Shown: in pieces, positions 1-7,422 of the stretch
How positions within the stretch are numbered: the first letter of the stretch is position 1
Layout of the letters: every line of letters starts with the position of its first letter
From: Variovorax paradoxus
GTDB taxonomy: Bacteria; Pseudomonadota; Gammaproteobacteria; Burkholderiales; Burkholderiaceae_C
Assembly (NCBI RefSeq): GCF_024734665.1
Contig: NZ_CP102931.1
Span: forward strand, 6,831,501-6,895,500
Length of the DNA stretch: 64,000 nucleotides
Direction of reading: 5' to 3'
The notes under the pieces: generated by a model
Told to the model about the DNA's origin: nothing
Databases searched by the model: none
Seen by the model: only the letters and a program-made list of their open reading frames with translations
Program-made: the position numbers and the translations under genes

Positions 1-413
1 AGCGCAACCACCGCACGTTCCGCGCGCCTCGCCACCGTACGGCACACATGCGCGAGCGAGGCCGCGCGCGTGCCAGCCGGCAAGATGAATTCGGCCAGGC
101 GCGGCAGAGCAGCGTTGTGCTCAGCCAGCGCGTTGTCGAGCTGCAGCAGCGCATCGGCCTTCAGCAACGTGAAACCGGGCATCGACAACTCGCCGCCAAG
201 GTTGAAGAGCTGGTGCTGCACATCGACCAGCAGCTCGCGAACGGGCTCTGGCATGGGCTCGCACAGCAGCACGCCGATCTGCGAGTTGAGTTCGTCCACA
301 TCGCCCATCGCGTGCACGCGCAGGTGGTCTTTGGGCACGCGCGTGTTGTCGCCGAGGCCGGTAGTGCCGTCGTCGCCGGTGCGGGTGGCGATCTGGGAAA
401 GTCGGTTGCCCAT
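1..413 (-). CDS. PduO-type ATP:cob(I)alamin adenosyltransferase, 3' end beyond window
   Basis: This gene transfers the adenosyl group of ATP to cob(I)alamin to make coenzyme B12 in the cytoplasm. About 137 N-terminal residues are visible and the frame stays open to the left edge. The N-terminus carries the family's nucleotide-binding signature (TRTGDDGTTGL near residues 9-19) followed by a DELNSQIG segment around residue 38, both hallmarks of the PduO rather than the BtuR/CobA family. The start is the ATG at 413, preceded on the coding strand by a GGAGCC stretch. The gene is read leftward, 14 bases after the stop of the DinB-like gene, so the two may be cotranscribed. Confidence 0.9.
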   Translation of the reverse strand, partial: MGNRLSQIATRTGDDGTTGLGDNTRVPKDHLRVHAMGDVDELNSQIGVLLCEPMPEPVRELLVDVQHQLFNLGGELSMPGFTLLKADALLQLDNALAEHNAALPRLAEFILPAGTRAASLAHVCRTVARRAERAVVA

Positions 414-427
414 GGAGGCTCCTGTTT

Positions 428-928
428 TTACTGATCGACGGTCGATGCGTCGATCTTGCCCGCGAGCCATTGCAGGCCTGCAAGATGCTGCTGGTCGTGG
501 CTGCAGAGGTAGTGGATGAGACTGCGCATCGTGAGCGGGCCGTAGCCTTCGAACACTGCGGTGCGCGCGAGCTGCGCGTCGCTCAGGCTGGAGATGATTT
601 CCATCGTCTGCACGCGCGCCATGCGGAATTCGGCCAGCACTTTCGCCGCATCGGCGGTGCCGTATGCGCGCTCGATGGCCAGCGGTTCGCTGTCGATGGA
701 GGCGAGCGTCGGGTGCGTCTCCTGCAGCGTGCGGCGAAAGCGCACGTGGTAGCCCTCGATCTCGATATCGCGCACATGGCAAAGCTGCTCGATGGCGGTG
801 AAGGCCTCGCTGGGCACGCCCTCCCACGAGGGCGGCGCCCAATGCCTGAAAGCCGTGGGAATGGCCGCGTAGTGGGCCTCCAGTTGCGACGGGAAGGCCG
901 CGAGAGCGCTGAGGGTCGTGGGGTTCAT
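428..928 (-). CDS. DinB-like four-helix protein
   Basis: This is a protein of about 166 residues resembling the DinB/YfiT-like putative metalloenzyme fold (DUF664/DinB_2). The pattern fits: an N-terminal helix with HWAPP, a HVRDIEIEGYHVRF helix, and a C-terminal HDQQHLAGLQW helix, whose spaced histidines are the usual metal ligands. The biochemical function is unknown; relatives include mycothiol- or bacillithiol-dependent transferases and damage-induced proteins. I chose the ATG at 928 because a GGA lies six bases upstream; an ATG at 946 would add six residues without a visible ribosome-binding site. It lies just upstream of the cobalamin adenosyltransferase on the same strand. Confidence 0.7.
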   Translation of the reverse strand: MNPTTLSALAAFPSQLEAHYAAIPTAFRHWAPPSWEGVPSEAFTAIEQLCHVRDIEIEGYHVRFRRTLQETHPTLASIDSEPLAIERAYGTADAAKVLAEFRMARVQTMEIISSLSDAQLARTAVFEGYGPLTMRSLIHYLCSHDQQHLAGLQWLAGKIDASTVDQ

Positions 929-1001
929 GTTTTTTCCGAAGCGCATTATGGTGCTCGCTCCGTAAAATGGACGACCACCCTCACCCGCCAGGAGACTCCC
1001 G

Positions 1002-2426
1002 ATGAACGCCCCGACCCAAACCTCGCACCTGATGCCGGAGCTTCATCTGCGCGACGTCCCGGCCAGCCTGATCGATGGGCTGAAGGCCCGCTTCGGCGCC
1101 AACTGCTCCACCGCCATGGCGGTGCGCACGCAGCACGGGCGCGACGAGTCTTCCTTCGACGCGCCGCCCCCCTCCGCCGTGGTGTTCGCCGAGAGCACAC
1201 AGGACGTGGCCGATGCGGTGAAGCTCGCGAGCGAGCACAGCGTGCCGGTCATTCCCTTCGGCGTGGGCTCATCGCTCGAAGGCCACCTGCTGGCGGTGCA
1301 GGGCGGCATCAGCATCGACGTGTCACGCATGAACAAGGTGCTGTCGATCAATGCCGACGACCTCACGGTGACGGTGCAGCCCGGCGTCACGCGCAAGCAG
1401 CTCAACGAAGAGATCAAGAGCACGGGCCTGTTCTTCCCCATCGACCCGGGTGCCGACGCCTCCATCGGCGGCATGACGGCCACGCGCGCCAGTGGCACGA
1501 ACGCGGTGCGCTACGGCACGATGCGCGAGAACGTTCTGGCGCTCGAGGTGGTCACAGCTGCCGGCGAAGTCATCCGCACCGGCACACGTGCGAAGAAGTC
1601 TTCGGCCGGCTATGACCTCACGCGCCTCATGGTGGGCAGCGAAGGCACGCTGGGCGTGGTCACCGAGGTCACGCTGCGCATCTATCCGCTGCCAGAAGCG
1701 GTGTCGGCGGCGATCTGCTCGTTCCCGAGCATCGAGGCCGCGGTGCGCACGACCATCGAGACCATCCAGCTCGGCGTGCCGATCGCGCGCGTGGAACTGA
1801 TCGACGTGAACACGGTGCGCATGGTGAACGCATACGCCAAGCTCAACCTGCGCGAAGAGCCGATGCTGCTGATGGAATTCCACGGCTCGCCCGCCGGCGT
1901 GAAGGAACAGGCCGAGACGGTGCAGGAGCTTGCGAGCGGCCACGGCGGCAACGCATTCGAATGGGCCAGCACGCCGGAGGAACGCACGCGCCTGTGGACC
2001 GCGCGGCACAACAGCTACTTCGCGGCGGTGCAGTCGCGCCCCGGCTGCCGCGTGATCTCTACCGATACCTGCGTGCCGATCTCGCGGCTGGCCGATTGCC
2101 TGCTCGACTCGGTGGCCGAAGCCGATGCGAGCGGCATTCCGTACTTTCTCGTCGGCCACGTTGGCGACGGCAACTTCCACTTCGGCTATCTGCTCGACCC
2201 GAACATTCCCGAAGAGCGCGTGAAGGCCGAAGAGTTGAACCACGCGCTGGTGAGCCGTGCGCTGGCGCTCGAAGGCACCTGCACCGGCGAGCACGGCGTG
2301 GGGCTGCACAAGATGGACTTCCTGCTCACCGAGGCGGGTGTGGGCGCGATCGACATGATGCGCACGATCAAGCGCGCGCTCGACCCGAAGAACATCATGA
2401 ACCCGGGCAAGATCTTCAGCCTCTGA
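1002..2426 (+). CDS. FAD-binding D-lactate dehydrogenase / GlcD-type oxidase
   Basis: This 474-residue protein belongs to the FAD_binding_4 / FAD-oxidase C family (D-lactate dehydrogenase cytochrome type, GlcD, D-2-hydroxyglutarate dehydrogenase). It would oxidise a D-2-hydroxy acid and pass electrons to the respiratory chain. The N-terminal PP-loop shows PFGVGSSLEGH near residues 86-96 and PIDPGADASIGGM around 145. The C-terminal half shows HVGDGNFH (metal-binding histidines), GEHGVG and the terminal MNPGKI motif. Length is normal for the family. It stands alone between divergent DinB and a convergent lipoprotein gene and ends before a strong terminator. The exact substrate cannot be set from sequence; D-lactate is most likely. 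Confidence 0.85.
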   Translation: MNAPTQTSHLMPELHLRDVPASLIDGLKARFGANCSTAMAVRTQHGRDESSFDAPPPSAVVFAESTQDVADAVKLASEHSVPVIPFGVGSSLEGHLLAVQGGISIDVSRMNKVLSINADDLTVTVQPGVTRKQLNEEIKSTGLFFPIDPGADASIGGMTATRASGTNAVRYGTMRENVLALEVVTAAGEVIRTGTRAKKSSAGYDLTRLMVGSEGTLGVVTEVTLRIYPLPEAVSAAICSFPSIEAAVRTTIETIQLGVPIARVELIDVNTVRMVNAYAKLNLREEPMLLMEFHGSPAGVKEQAETVQELASGHGGNAFEWASTPEERTRLWTARHNSYFAAVQSRPGCRVISTDTCVPISRLADCLLDSVAEADASGIPYFLVGHVGDGNFHFGYLLDPNIPEERVKAEELNHALVSRALALEGTCTGEHGVGLHKMDFLLTEAGVGAIDMMRTIKRALDPKNIMNPGKIFSL

Positions 2427-2449
2427 TCCGTTCGTTCAGGCGTTCAATG

Positions 2450-2486
2450 AAAAAGCCCGGCGGCTCGCGAGAGCCCCGGGCTTTTT
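2450..2486. terminator. Bidirectional rho-independent terminator
   Basis: A hairpin built from AAAAAGCCCGG and its complement CCGGGCTTTTT, with the loop region rich in CGGCTCGCGAGAG, sits between the stop of the rightward dehydrogenase (2426) and the stop of the leftward lipoprotein gene (2520). Runs of A before and T after the stem allow termination in both directions. Confidence 0.85.
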
Positions 2487-2519
2487 CGATTTGCTTGCGG
2501 CGGCTGCCGTGCCGTGCAA

Positions 2520-3425
2520 TCAGTTGGTGGTGTTGCTGCGGCGGCGTGCCGGTGCCTTCTCCGCAGGCACATAGGTCTGCGACGGTGCAGCGCCGCCATC
2601 CACACCCAGACGACCGCCACCACCAAGGCCCTGGCCGCGCACCGTCTGCGCCTTGTAGTTGCGCAGCGAACGGACCATCTGGTTGAAGGCATCCATGAAG
2701 GCCGCGGCAATCACCTTGCCCTGCGCCGTGTTGGTGTAGCCACCCACGCCGCCGCCGCCGCTGCGACCAGCCAGCGCACCGAAGGCGCCGAAGTCGGTCT
2801 TGGAGGCGCTGCCTTCAGCGGCCGCGACCTGCACGCCCGAGCGGTTGTCGATCAGGGTCAGCAGTGCGCTGGCTTCCTTGGTCTGCATGCTGCCGCCCAG
2901 GGCAGCGAGGGCTCGGCCACGGCCGCCACCCACCAGGCCGCCGAGCGCGCCGCCGACGCCACCGGCATCGCTGTTGCTGAACACGATCTCGGGTGACAGG
3001 CCGTAGTCGGACGCCACCATCTGGCCACGGCCGAAGTTGCTGCCGCCTCGCATTTCACCCGACTGCTGCAGCGCGCGTTCGCGCGTCATGGCGTTCATGC
3101 CGGCCGCGCCGCGCTCGACCACGATGAAGCAGTTCGATTGCTGCACCAGCAGGCGCAGCAGGTTGGCCGTGGGCGGCAGGCGGTATTCGCCGGTGAGGAT
3201 GGTGTACCAGCCAGCACTCTGGTTCTCGATCAGCGAGACCGTGCCGAGCGGCGATTCGCAGCGCTCGAGCTGGCTGCTCGCGTTGTCGGTGGCGCCGCCT
3301 GCGGCGCTGCCGGTGGCCATGGTCTTGGCCGACTGGCTGCCCATTTGCATGTCGGTCGTGGCGCAACCGGTGAGGAGAACTGCGCCGACGGCAATGGCCG
3401 CGAGCGGGAACTTGGTGAGCTGCAT
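2520..3425 (-). CDS. CsgG/HfaB-like outer-membrane lipoprotein
   Basis: This 301-residue protein has a lipoprotein signal peptide: KFPLAAIAVGAVLLTGC with the lipobox LLTGC and the modified cysteine at residue 21. The body resembles the CsgG/HfaB family, whose members form outer-membrane secretion pores or help anchor them: NCFIVVERGAAGMNAM, then a glycine-rich GGVGGALGGLVGG stretch, then LTLIDNRSGVQV. The C-terminus is basic and low-complexity (EKAPARRRSN). The start at 3425 is preceded by GGAGGGAG. No curli or holdfast genes are next to it, so the partner is unknown. Convergent with the dehydrogenase; 115 bases separate it from parB upstream. Confidence 0.75.
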   Translation of the reverse strand: MQLTKFPLAAIAVGAVLLTGCATTDMQMGSQSAKTMATGSAAGGATDNASSQLERCESPLGTVSLIENQSAGWYTILTGEYRLPPTANLLRLLVQQSNCFIVVERGAAGMNAMTRERALQQSGEMRGGSNFGRGQMVASDYGLSPEIVFSNSDAGGVGGALGGLVGGGRGRALAALGGSMQTKEASALLTLIDNRSGVQVAAAEGSASKTDFGAFGALAGRSGGGGVGGYTNTAQGKVIAAAFMDAFNQMVRSLRNYKAQTVRGQGLGGGGRLGVDGGAAPSQTYVPAEKAPARRRSNTTN

Positions 3426-3540
3426 GGTGGACTCCCTCCGTTTGTTCAGAGATCTGGGATTGAAAAAACCAGCGGTCGAGGATACGCGCAAAGGATTGCA
3501 GGAATCAATCAAACGAACGCCAGCCCCCGAGTTCACAACA

Positions 3541-4506
3541 CTAGGCCGTTCGGCGGATGCGCTCGATCAATCCGTTGAGTGCTTCGATGGAGCCGAAGTG
3601 GATGGCGAGCTCGCCGCTTTCCTCGATGCGGCCGCCGCGCTTGCTGCGCTTCTTGATGCGCACCTCGACCTCGGCGGTGAGCAGGTCGGCGAGTTCTTCT
3701 TCCACGCGCTGCAGGTCGCGCGACTTCTCTCCGTCGTTGCCGCGGCGCGAGGGCGTGAGCGTGAACTCGGCCGCGAGCTTCTTTACCAGCGCCTCGGCTT
3801 CGCGCACCGACATCTTCTTGGCCGCGATCTGGTTGGCCGCCGTGATCTGCGTGCCACGGTCGAGCGACAGCAGCGCGCGGGCGTGACCCATGTCGATGTC
3901 GCCGGCCATCAGCATCTGCTGTGCGGGCTCGGCCAGGTTCAGCAGGCGCAGCAGGTTGCTTGCCGCGCTGCGCGAACGGCCCACGGCCTGGGCCGCTTGT
4001 TCGTGAGTGAGCCCAAACTCGTTCACCAGGCGTTGCAGGCCTTGGGCCTCTTCCAGCGGGTTGAGGTCTTCGCGCTGGATGTTCTCGATGAGCGACATCG
4101 CCGCGGCGGCCTCGTTGGGCACGTCGCGCACCAGCACCGGCACGCTGTCGAGGCCCGCGAGCCTGGCGGCGCGAAAGCGGCGTTCGCCCGCGATGATTTC
4201 GTATTCGGCGTTCTTGGCGGCTGCCGATTCGGCGTCGAGCCGGCGCACCAGGATCGGCTGCATGATGCCCTGCGCCTTGATGCTCTCGGCCAGCTCGTAG
4301 AGCGCGCCTTCGTCCATGCGCGTGCGCGGCTGGTAGACGCCGGCCACCATCTGGTCGAGCATCAGCGTCGTCGGGTTCCTCTGTGCGCCGCCCTCTTCCG
4401 AGCCCGAATTGCCGCCACTGCCGTTGTTGTCGGCGGAAGGCGCGGCCGTCGGGCCGAGCAGCGCTTCGAGGCCGCGGCCCAGGCCCTTGGGTTTCTTGGT
4501 CGCCAT
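3541..4506 (-). CDS. parB: Chromosome-partitioning protein ParB
   Basis: ParB is the CTP-dependent clamp that loads at parS and spreads, recruiting ParA and SMC for origin segregation. The 321-residue protein begins with KKPKGLGRGLEALLG, the ParA-interacting N-terminus. It carries the CTPase box GERRFRAARLAG near residues 103-114, the ENIQREDLNPLEEAQ box, and the helix-turn-helix LTHEQAAQAVGRSRSAASNL, followed by a C-terminal dimerisation region. Its ATG overlaps the TGA of the upstream hydrolase gene by one base, implying translational coupling. Two matching parS sites lie 2.3 and 3.4 kb away in rsmG and mnmG. Confidence 0.97.
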   Translation of the reverse strand: MATKKPKGLGRGLEALLGPTAAPSADNNGSGGNSGSEEGGAQRNPTTLMLDQMVAGVYQPRTRMDEGALYELAESIKAQGIMQPILVRRLDAESAAAKNAEYEIIAGERRFRAARLAGLDSVPVLVRDVPNEAAAAMSLIENIQREDLNPLEEAQGLQRLVNEFGLTHEQAAQAVGRSRSAASNLLRLLNLAEPAQQMLMAGDIDMGHARALLSLDRGTQITAANQIAAKKMSVREAEALVKKLAAEFTLTPSRRGNDGEKSRDLQRVEEELADLLTAEVEVRIKKRSKRGGRIEESGELAIHFGSIEALNGLIERIRRTA

Positions 4507-5051
4507 CAGTTCTTTTCTTTCGAGATTTCGTTCAGGAGTTTCCGGCCCTCGGGCCAGTCGCCCAGGCCGGATTCGGCATTCAGGTGGCTGCCCGGACCGG
4601 CATCGATGAAGCGTGCACCCCAGTCATTGGCGAGCTGCTGCGAGCGCGAGGCTTCGCAGTACGGGTCGTCGTTGGCGGCGATCAGCACCGCCGGGAACGG
4701 CAGCGGCTTGCGCACGATCGGCGTCCAGCCGGGAATCAGCTGGCGCAGGTTGTCGCTCTCGACGTCGCCGGGCGCGACCAGCAACGCGCCGCGCACCTTG
4801 TGCGTGTTGCGCGAATGCGCGGCCCACGCGGCGACGAGGATGCAGCCAAGACTGTGCGCCGCAAAAGCCACCGGGCCGGGCGAGGCCAGCACTTCTTCTT
4901 CGAGCCGGGCGGACCAGTCACCGCGCAGTGGGCGCATCCACTCGTGCTGCTCGACGCGGTGATCGCCGTACACCGACTCCCAGCGGGTTTGCCAATGGCC
5001 GGGGCCGCTGTTCTGCCAACCGGGCAGCAGCAAGATGCGCGGAGCTGTCAT
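4506..5051 (-). CDS. RBBP9/YdeN-family alpha/beta hydrolase
   Basis: This 181-residue serine hydrolase belongs to the RBBP9/YdeN family. The nucleophile serine sits in AAHSLGC around residue 85-91, the acid in AANDDPYC, and the histidine in GSHLNAESGLGDWPEG, the family's C-terminal signature. Its substrate is unknown. It is placed between parA and parB, overlaps the parB start by one base, and follows parA by 42 bases containing a GCTAC-N7-ATAGC palindrome. Its position means its translation may set ParB levels; whether it takes part in segregation is unknown. Confidence 0.9.
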   Translation of the reverse strand: MTAPRILLLPGWQNSGPGHWQTRWESVYGDHRVEQHEWMRPLRGDWSARLEEEVLASPGPVAFAAHSLGCILVAAWAAHSRNTHKVRGALLVAPGDVESDNLRQLIPGWTPIVRKPLPFPAVLIAANDDPYCEASRSQQLANDWGARFIDAGPGSHLNAESGLGDWPEGRKLLNEISKEKN

Positions 5052-5053
5052 TT

Positions 5054-5070
5054 GCTACGAACTTGATAGC
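5054..5070. repeat. Dispersed palindrome GCTAY-N7-ATAGC, copy 1
   Basis: GCTAC-GAACTTG-ATAGC lies between the parA stop and the hydrolase start. It matches the other four copies in the window in arm sequence (one mismatch) and in the seven-base spacer. The function is unknown. Confidence 0.55.
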
Positions 5071-5093
5071 GCCTTGCCGAGCAGCGGCAAGCG

Positions 5094-6008
5094 TCAGGCA
5101 TTGTTTTCACTGGTGGAGTCGGATGCGGGCGCGGGGGCCATCACGTCATCGGGAATGGGCAGGTCCGGCGCGATGCGCGTGACCGGCGCAATCGGCGGCG
5201 CCACCGCGCCCGAAGCAAAGGCGCTCGCGGGCGGCATCTTGTCGACCAGCTCCTGTGCGAAGGCAATGAAAGCCTGGCTGCCGCGGGCGGCCGGGTCGAA
5301 CACCACGCCCGGCAGTCCGTAGCTCGGCGCCTCGGCCAGCCGCACATTGCGCGGGATCACCGTGTCGAACACCTTGTCGCCGAAGTGGGACTTGAGCTGC
5401 TCGCTCACCTGCTGCTGCAGCGTGATGCGCGGATCGAACATCACGCGCAGCAGGCCGATGATCTGCAGGTTCTTGTTGAGGTTGGCGTGCACCTGCTTGA
5501 TGGTGTTGACCAGATCGGTCAGCCCTTCGAGCGCGAAGTACTCGCACTGCATCGGCACGATCACGCCATGGGCGGCGCACAGGCCGTTGAGTGTCAGCAG
5601 GCTCAGGCTCGGCGGGCAGTCGATCAGCACGAAGTCGTACTCGGCGCCGACCGCGGCCAGCGCGGTGCGCAGGCGCTTTTCTCGGCGGTCGAGCGCGACC
5701 ATTTCGACTTCAGCACCCGCCAGTTCGCGGTTGGCACCCAGCACGTCGTAGCCGCAACCGCCCTCCACCAGCTTGTCGGCCTTGACCCGGGCTTCGGCCA
5801 CCGAGGCCGATTCGAGCAGCACGTCGTACACCGTCAGCTCCAGCTGGCGCTTGTCGATGCCCGAGCCCATGGTGGCATTGCCCTGCGGGTCGAGGTCGAT
5901 CATCAGCACGCGCTGGCCGACCTTGGCCAGGCCAGCCGCGAGGTTGACGGTGGTGGTGGTCTTGCCGACGCCGCCCTTTTGGTTGGCAATGCAGAAAATC
6001 TTGGCCAT
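5094..6008 (-). CDS. parA: Chromosome-partitioning ATPase ParA (Soj)
   Basis: ParA binds DNA non-specifically as an ATP dimer and is released by ParB, moving origins apart. The 304-residue protein starts MAKIFCIANQKGGVGKTTT, with the deviant Walker A (KGGVGKTT) at residues 11-18. Walker A' follows in LMIDLDPQGNATMGSG and Walker B in DFVLIDCPPSLSLLT. After the core, about 45 proline- and alanine-rich residues extend the C-terminus, longer than Soj. It is read leftward 19 bases after the LysE-type gene and begins the parA-hydrolase-parB unit. Confidence 0.96.
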   Translation of the reverse strand: MAKIFCIANQKGGVGKTTTTVNLAAGLAKVGQRVLMIDLDPQGNATMGSGIDKRQLELTVYDVLLESASVAEARVKADKLVEGGCGYDVLGANRELAGAEVEMVALDRREKRLRTALAAVGAEYDFVLIDCPPSLSLLTLNGLCAAHGVIVPMQCEYFALEGLTDLVNTIKQVHANLNKNLQIIGLLRVMFDPRITLQQQVSEQLKSHFGDKVFDTVIPRNVRLAEAPSYGLPGVVFDPAARGSQAFIAFAQELVDKMPPASAFASGAVAPPIAPVTRIAPDLPIPDDVMAPAPASDSTSENNA

Positions 6009-6027
6009 GTCAGTACCGGAGGATCGA

Positions 6028-6642
6028 TCAGCGCGAGATTGCGAGCTTGACGCCGAAGGCGATCAAAAAGGTGCCGGCAAGCTTCTCGAGCGTGGCGGAA
6101 ATACGAGGATTAGCGCGGATGCGCTCGGCCAGGAAGTGCGTGAGCAGCGTCGAGGTCAGGCCGTACAGGAAGGTCAGCGCGGCAATCGTCACAGCCATCG
6201 CGCCGAAAGTGACCAGGCCTTGGTGGCGGGCCGGGTCGACGAACAGTGGGAAGAAGGCCATGTAGAACACGATCGCCTTCGGGTTCAGCAGGGTGATGGT
6301 GAATGCCTGGCGCAGGAAATGGCTGGGCTTGATGTTGAGGATGGGCGCCGAGCCGGGCTTGGCCAGCAGCATCTTGAGGCCCAGCCACGCCAGGTAGGCG
6401 GCGCCCAGCCATTGCACCGCCTTGAAAGCAGCCGGGTATGCGGCCAGCACGGCCGACACGCCAGCCACCGCCGCCCACATCAGGCACTGGTCGCCAATGA
6501 TCACGCCGGTCGTCGCGGCCAGCCCACCACGGATGCCACCTTTGCTCGTCGAGGTAATCAGCGCCAGATTGCCCGGACCGGGAATCAGAAGGAACAGGAC
6601 GATGGCGGCGACGAATGCGCCGTAGTCAGCGATGCCGAACAT
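6028..6642 (-). CDS. LysE/RhtB-family amino-acid exporter
   Basis: This 204-residue inner-membrane protein is a LysE/RhtB translocator that would export amino acids or related metabolites. The family signature is near the start: LLIPGPGNLALITSTSKGG at residues 18-36. It is followed by five further hydrophobic segments, including FTITLLNPKAIVFYMAFFP, the typical second signature. The substrate cannot be predicted. It precedes parA by 19 bases on the same strand and is probably cotranscribed, although unrelated in function. Confidence 0.9.
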   Translation of the reverse strand: MFGIADYGAFVAAIVLFLLIPGPGNLALITSTSKGGIRGGLAATTGVIIGDQCLMWAAVAGVSAVLAAYPAAFKAVQWLGAAYLAWLGLKMLLAKPGSAPILNIKPSHFLRQAFTITLLNPKAIVFYMAFFPLFVDPARHQGLVTFGAMAVTIAALTFLYGLTSTLLTHFLAERIRANPRISATLEKLAGTFLIAFGVKLAISR

Positions 6643-6727
6643 GGGATTTGCCTCGAAAAAGCGAGCCGGGAAAGGGACCAGAGGGAGGCATCGAGTCTAA
6701 GCGAGCACACCGCCGCGAAGATCGTTC

Positions 6728-6751
6728 AGACACCGGCTTTTACCGGTGTCT
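6728..6751. terminator. Hairpin after rsmG, possible terminator
   Basis: A perfect nine-base stem (AGACACCGG with CCGGTGTCT, loop CTTTTA) lies between the rsmG stop and the lysE start. On the leftward strand no strong T-run follows, so it may slow or process the mnmG-rsmG transcript rather than end it; on the rightward strand the tail CCGCTTCTTTTGC is modestly T-rich. Confidence 0.45.
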
Positions 6752-6768
6752 CCGCTTCTTTTGCAGAT

Positions 6769-7422
6769 TCAGGCGCCGATTTCGGCGGCTTCTTTGCGTG
6801 CCCAGACGATGCAACGCTCGGCGTCCAGGCCGGGAACCGTAAGTTGTTCCACGTGAAACACTGCCACGGCCTTCGGCAAGGCGGCGAGTTCGTCGGCCGG
6901 CACTTTGCCCTTCATGGCGAGCCAAACGCCACCGGGTGCGAGCAGATTCATCGAGCCGTTGAAGAAATCCGGCAGCGATGCGAAGGCGCGTGAGCTGATG
7001 ACTTCGTAGCTGCCGACCAGCGATTCGACCCGGGCGTGCAGCCCGCGAAGGTTGGGCAGCTCCAGTTCGGCTGCCACTTGCTGGACGAAAGCCGCCTTCT
7101 TGGCGACCGCGTCGAGGCAGCTCACATCGAGATCCGGCCGCATGATGGCGATCACCACACCGGGCAAGCCGCCGCCGGAACCCACGTCCAGCAGCTTGCC
7201 CTTCCCTGCCCACTCGCGCTGCAGCGGCGCGACGGCCGCCAGACTGTCGAGCAGGTGATGCGTCAGCACGCTGGCCGGATCACGCAGCGCCGTGAGGTTG
7301 TAGACCTTGTTCCACTTGAGCATCAGCGTGCCGTAGGCCAGCAGCTGCTCACCTTGAAGATCGGACAGCGCCACGCCCATGGCGGCTGCGCCCACACGCA
7401 GCGTATCGATCGGCGCCGTCAT
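6769..7422 (-). CDS. rsmG: 16S rRNA (guanine-N7) methyltransferase RsmG (GidB)
   Basis: RsmG methylates N7 of G527 in 16S rRNA using S-adenosylmethionine. The 217-residue protein has the SAM-binding [17 protein letters not shown] around residues 77-93, preceded by [14 protein letters not shown] and HHLLDSLA, all signature segments. The C-terminal [11 protein letters not shown] is encoded over a parS site. Its ATG overlaps the mnmG stop by four bases (ATGA), the classic gidA-gidB arrangement. Length is normal. Confidence 0.96.
   Translation of the reverse strand: MTAPIDTLRVGAAAMGVALSDLQGEQLLAYGTLMLKWNKVYNLTALRDPASVLTHHLLDSLAAVAPLQREWAGKGKLLDVGSGGGLPGVVIAIMRPDLDVSCLDAVAKKAAFVQQVAAELELPNLRGLHARVESLVGSYEVISSRAFASLPDFFNGSMNLLAPGGVWLAMKGKVPADELAALPKAVAVFHVEQLTVPGLDAERCIVWARKEAAEIGA
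6845..6860. other. parS centromere site 1 (inside rsmG)
   Basis: TGTTCCACGTGAAACA matches the bacterial parS consensus TGTTNCACGTGAAACA at every defined base. It lies within the rsmG coding region and encodes part of the segment VFHVEQ. ParB encoded at 3541-4506 is the expected ligand. Confidence 0.9.

Noticed and set aside
3037-4962. A 641-codon rightward frame across parB and the hydrolase
   Set aside because: It is antisense to several recognised genes and has no domain motifs.
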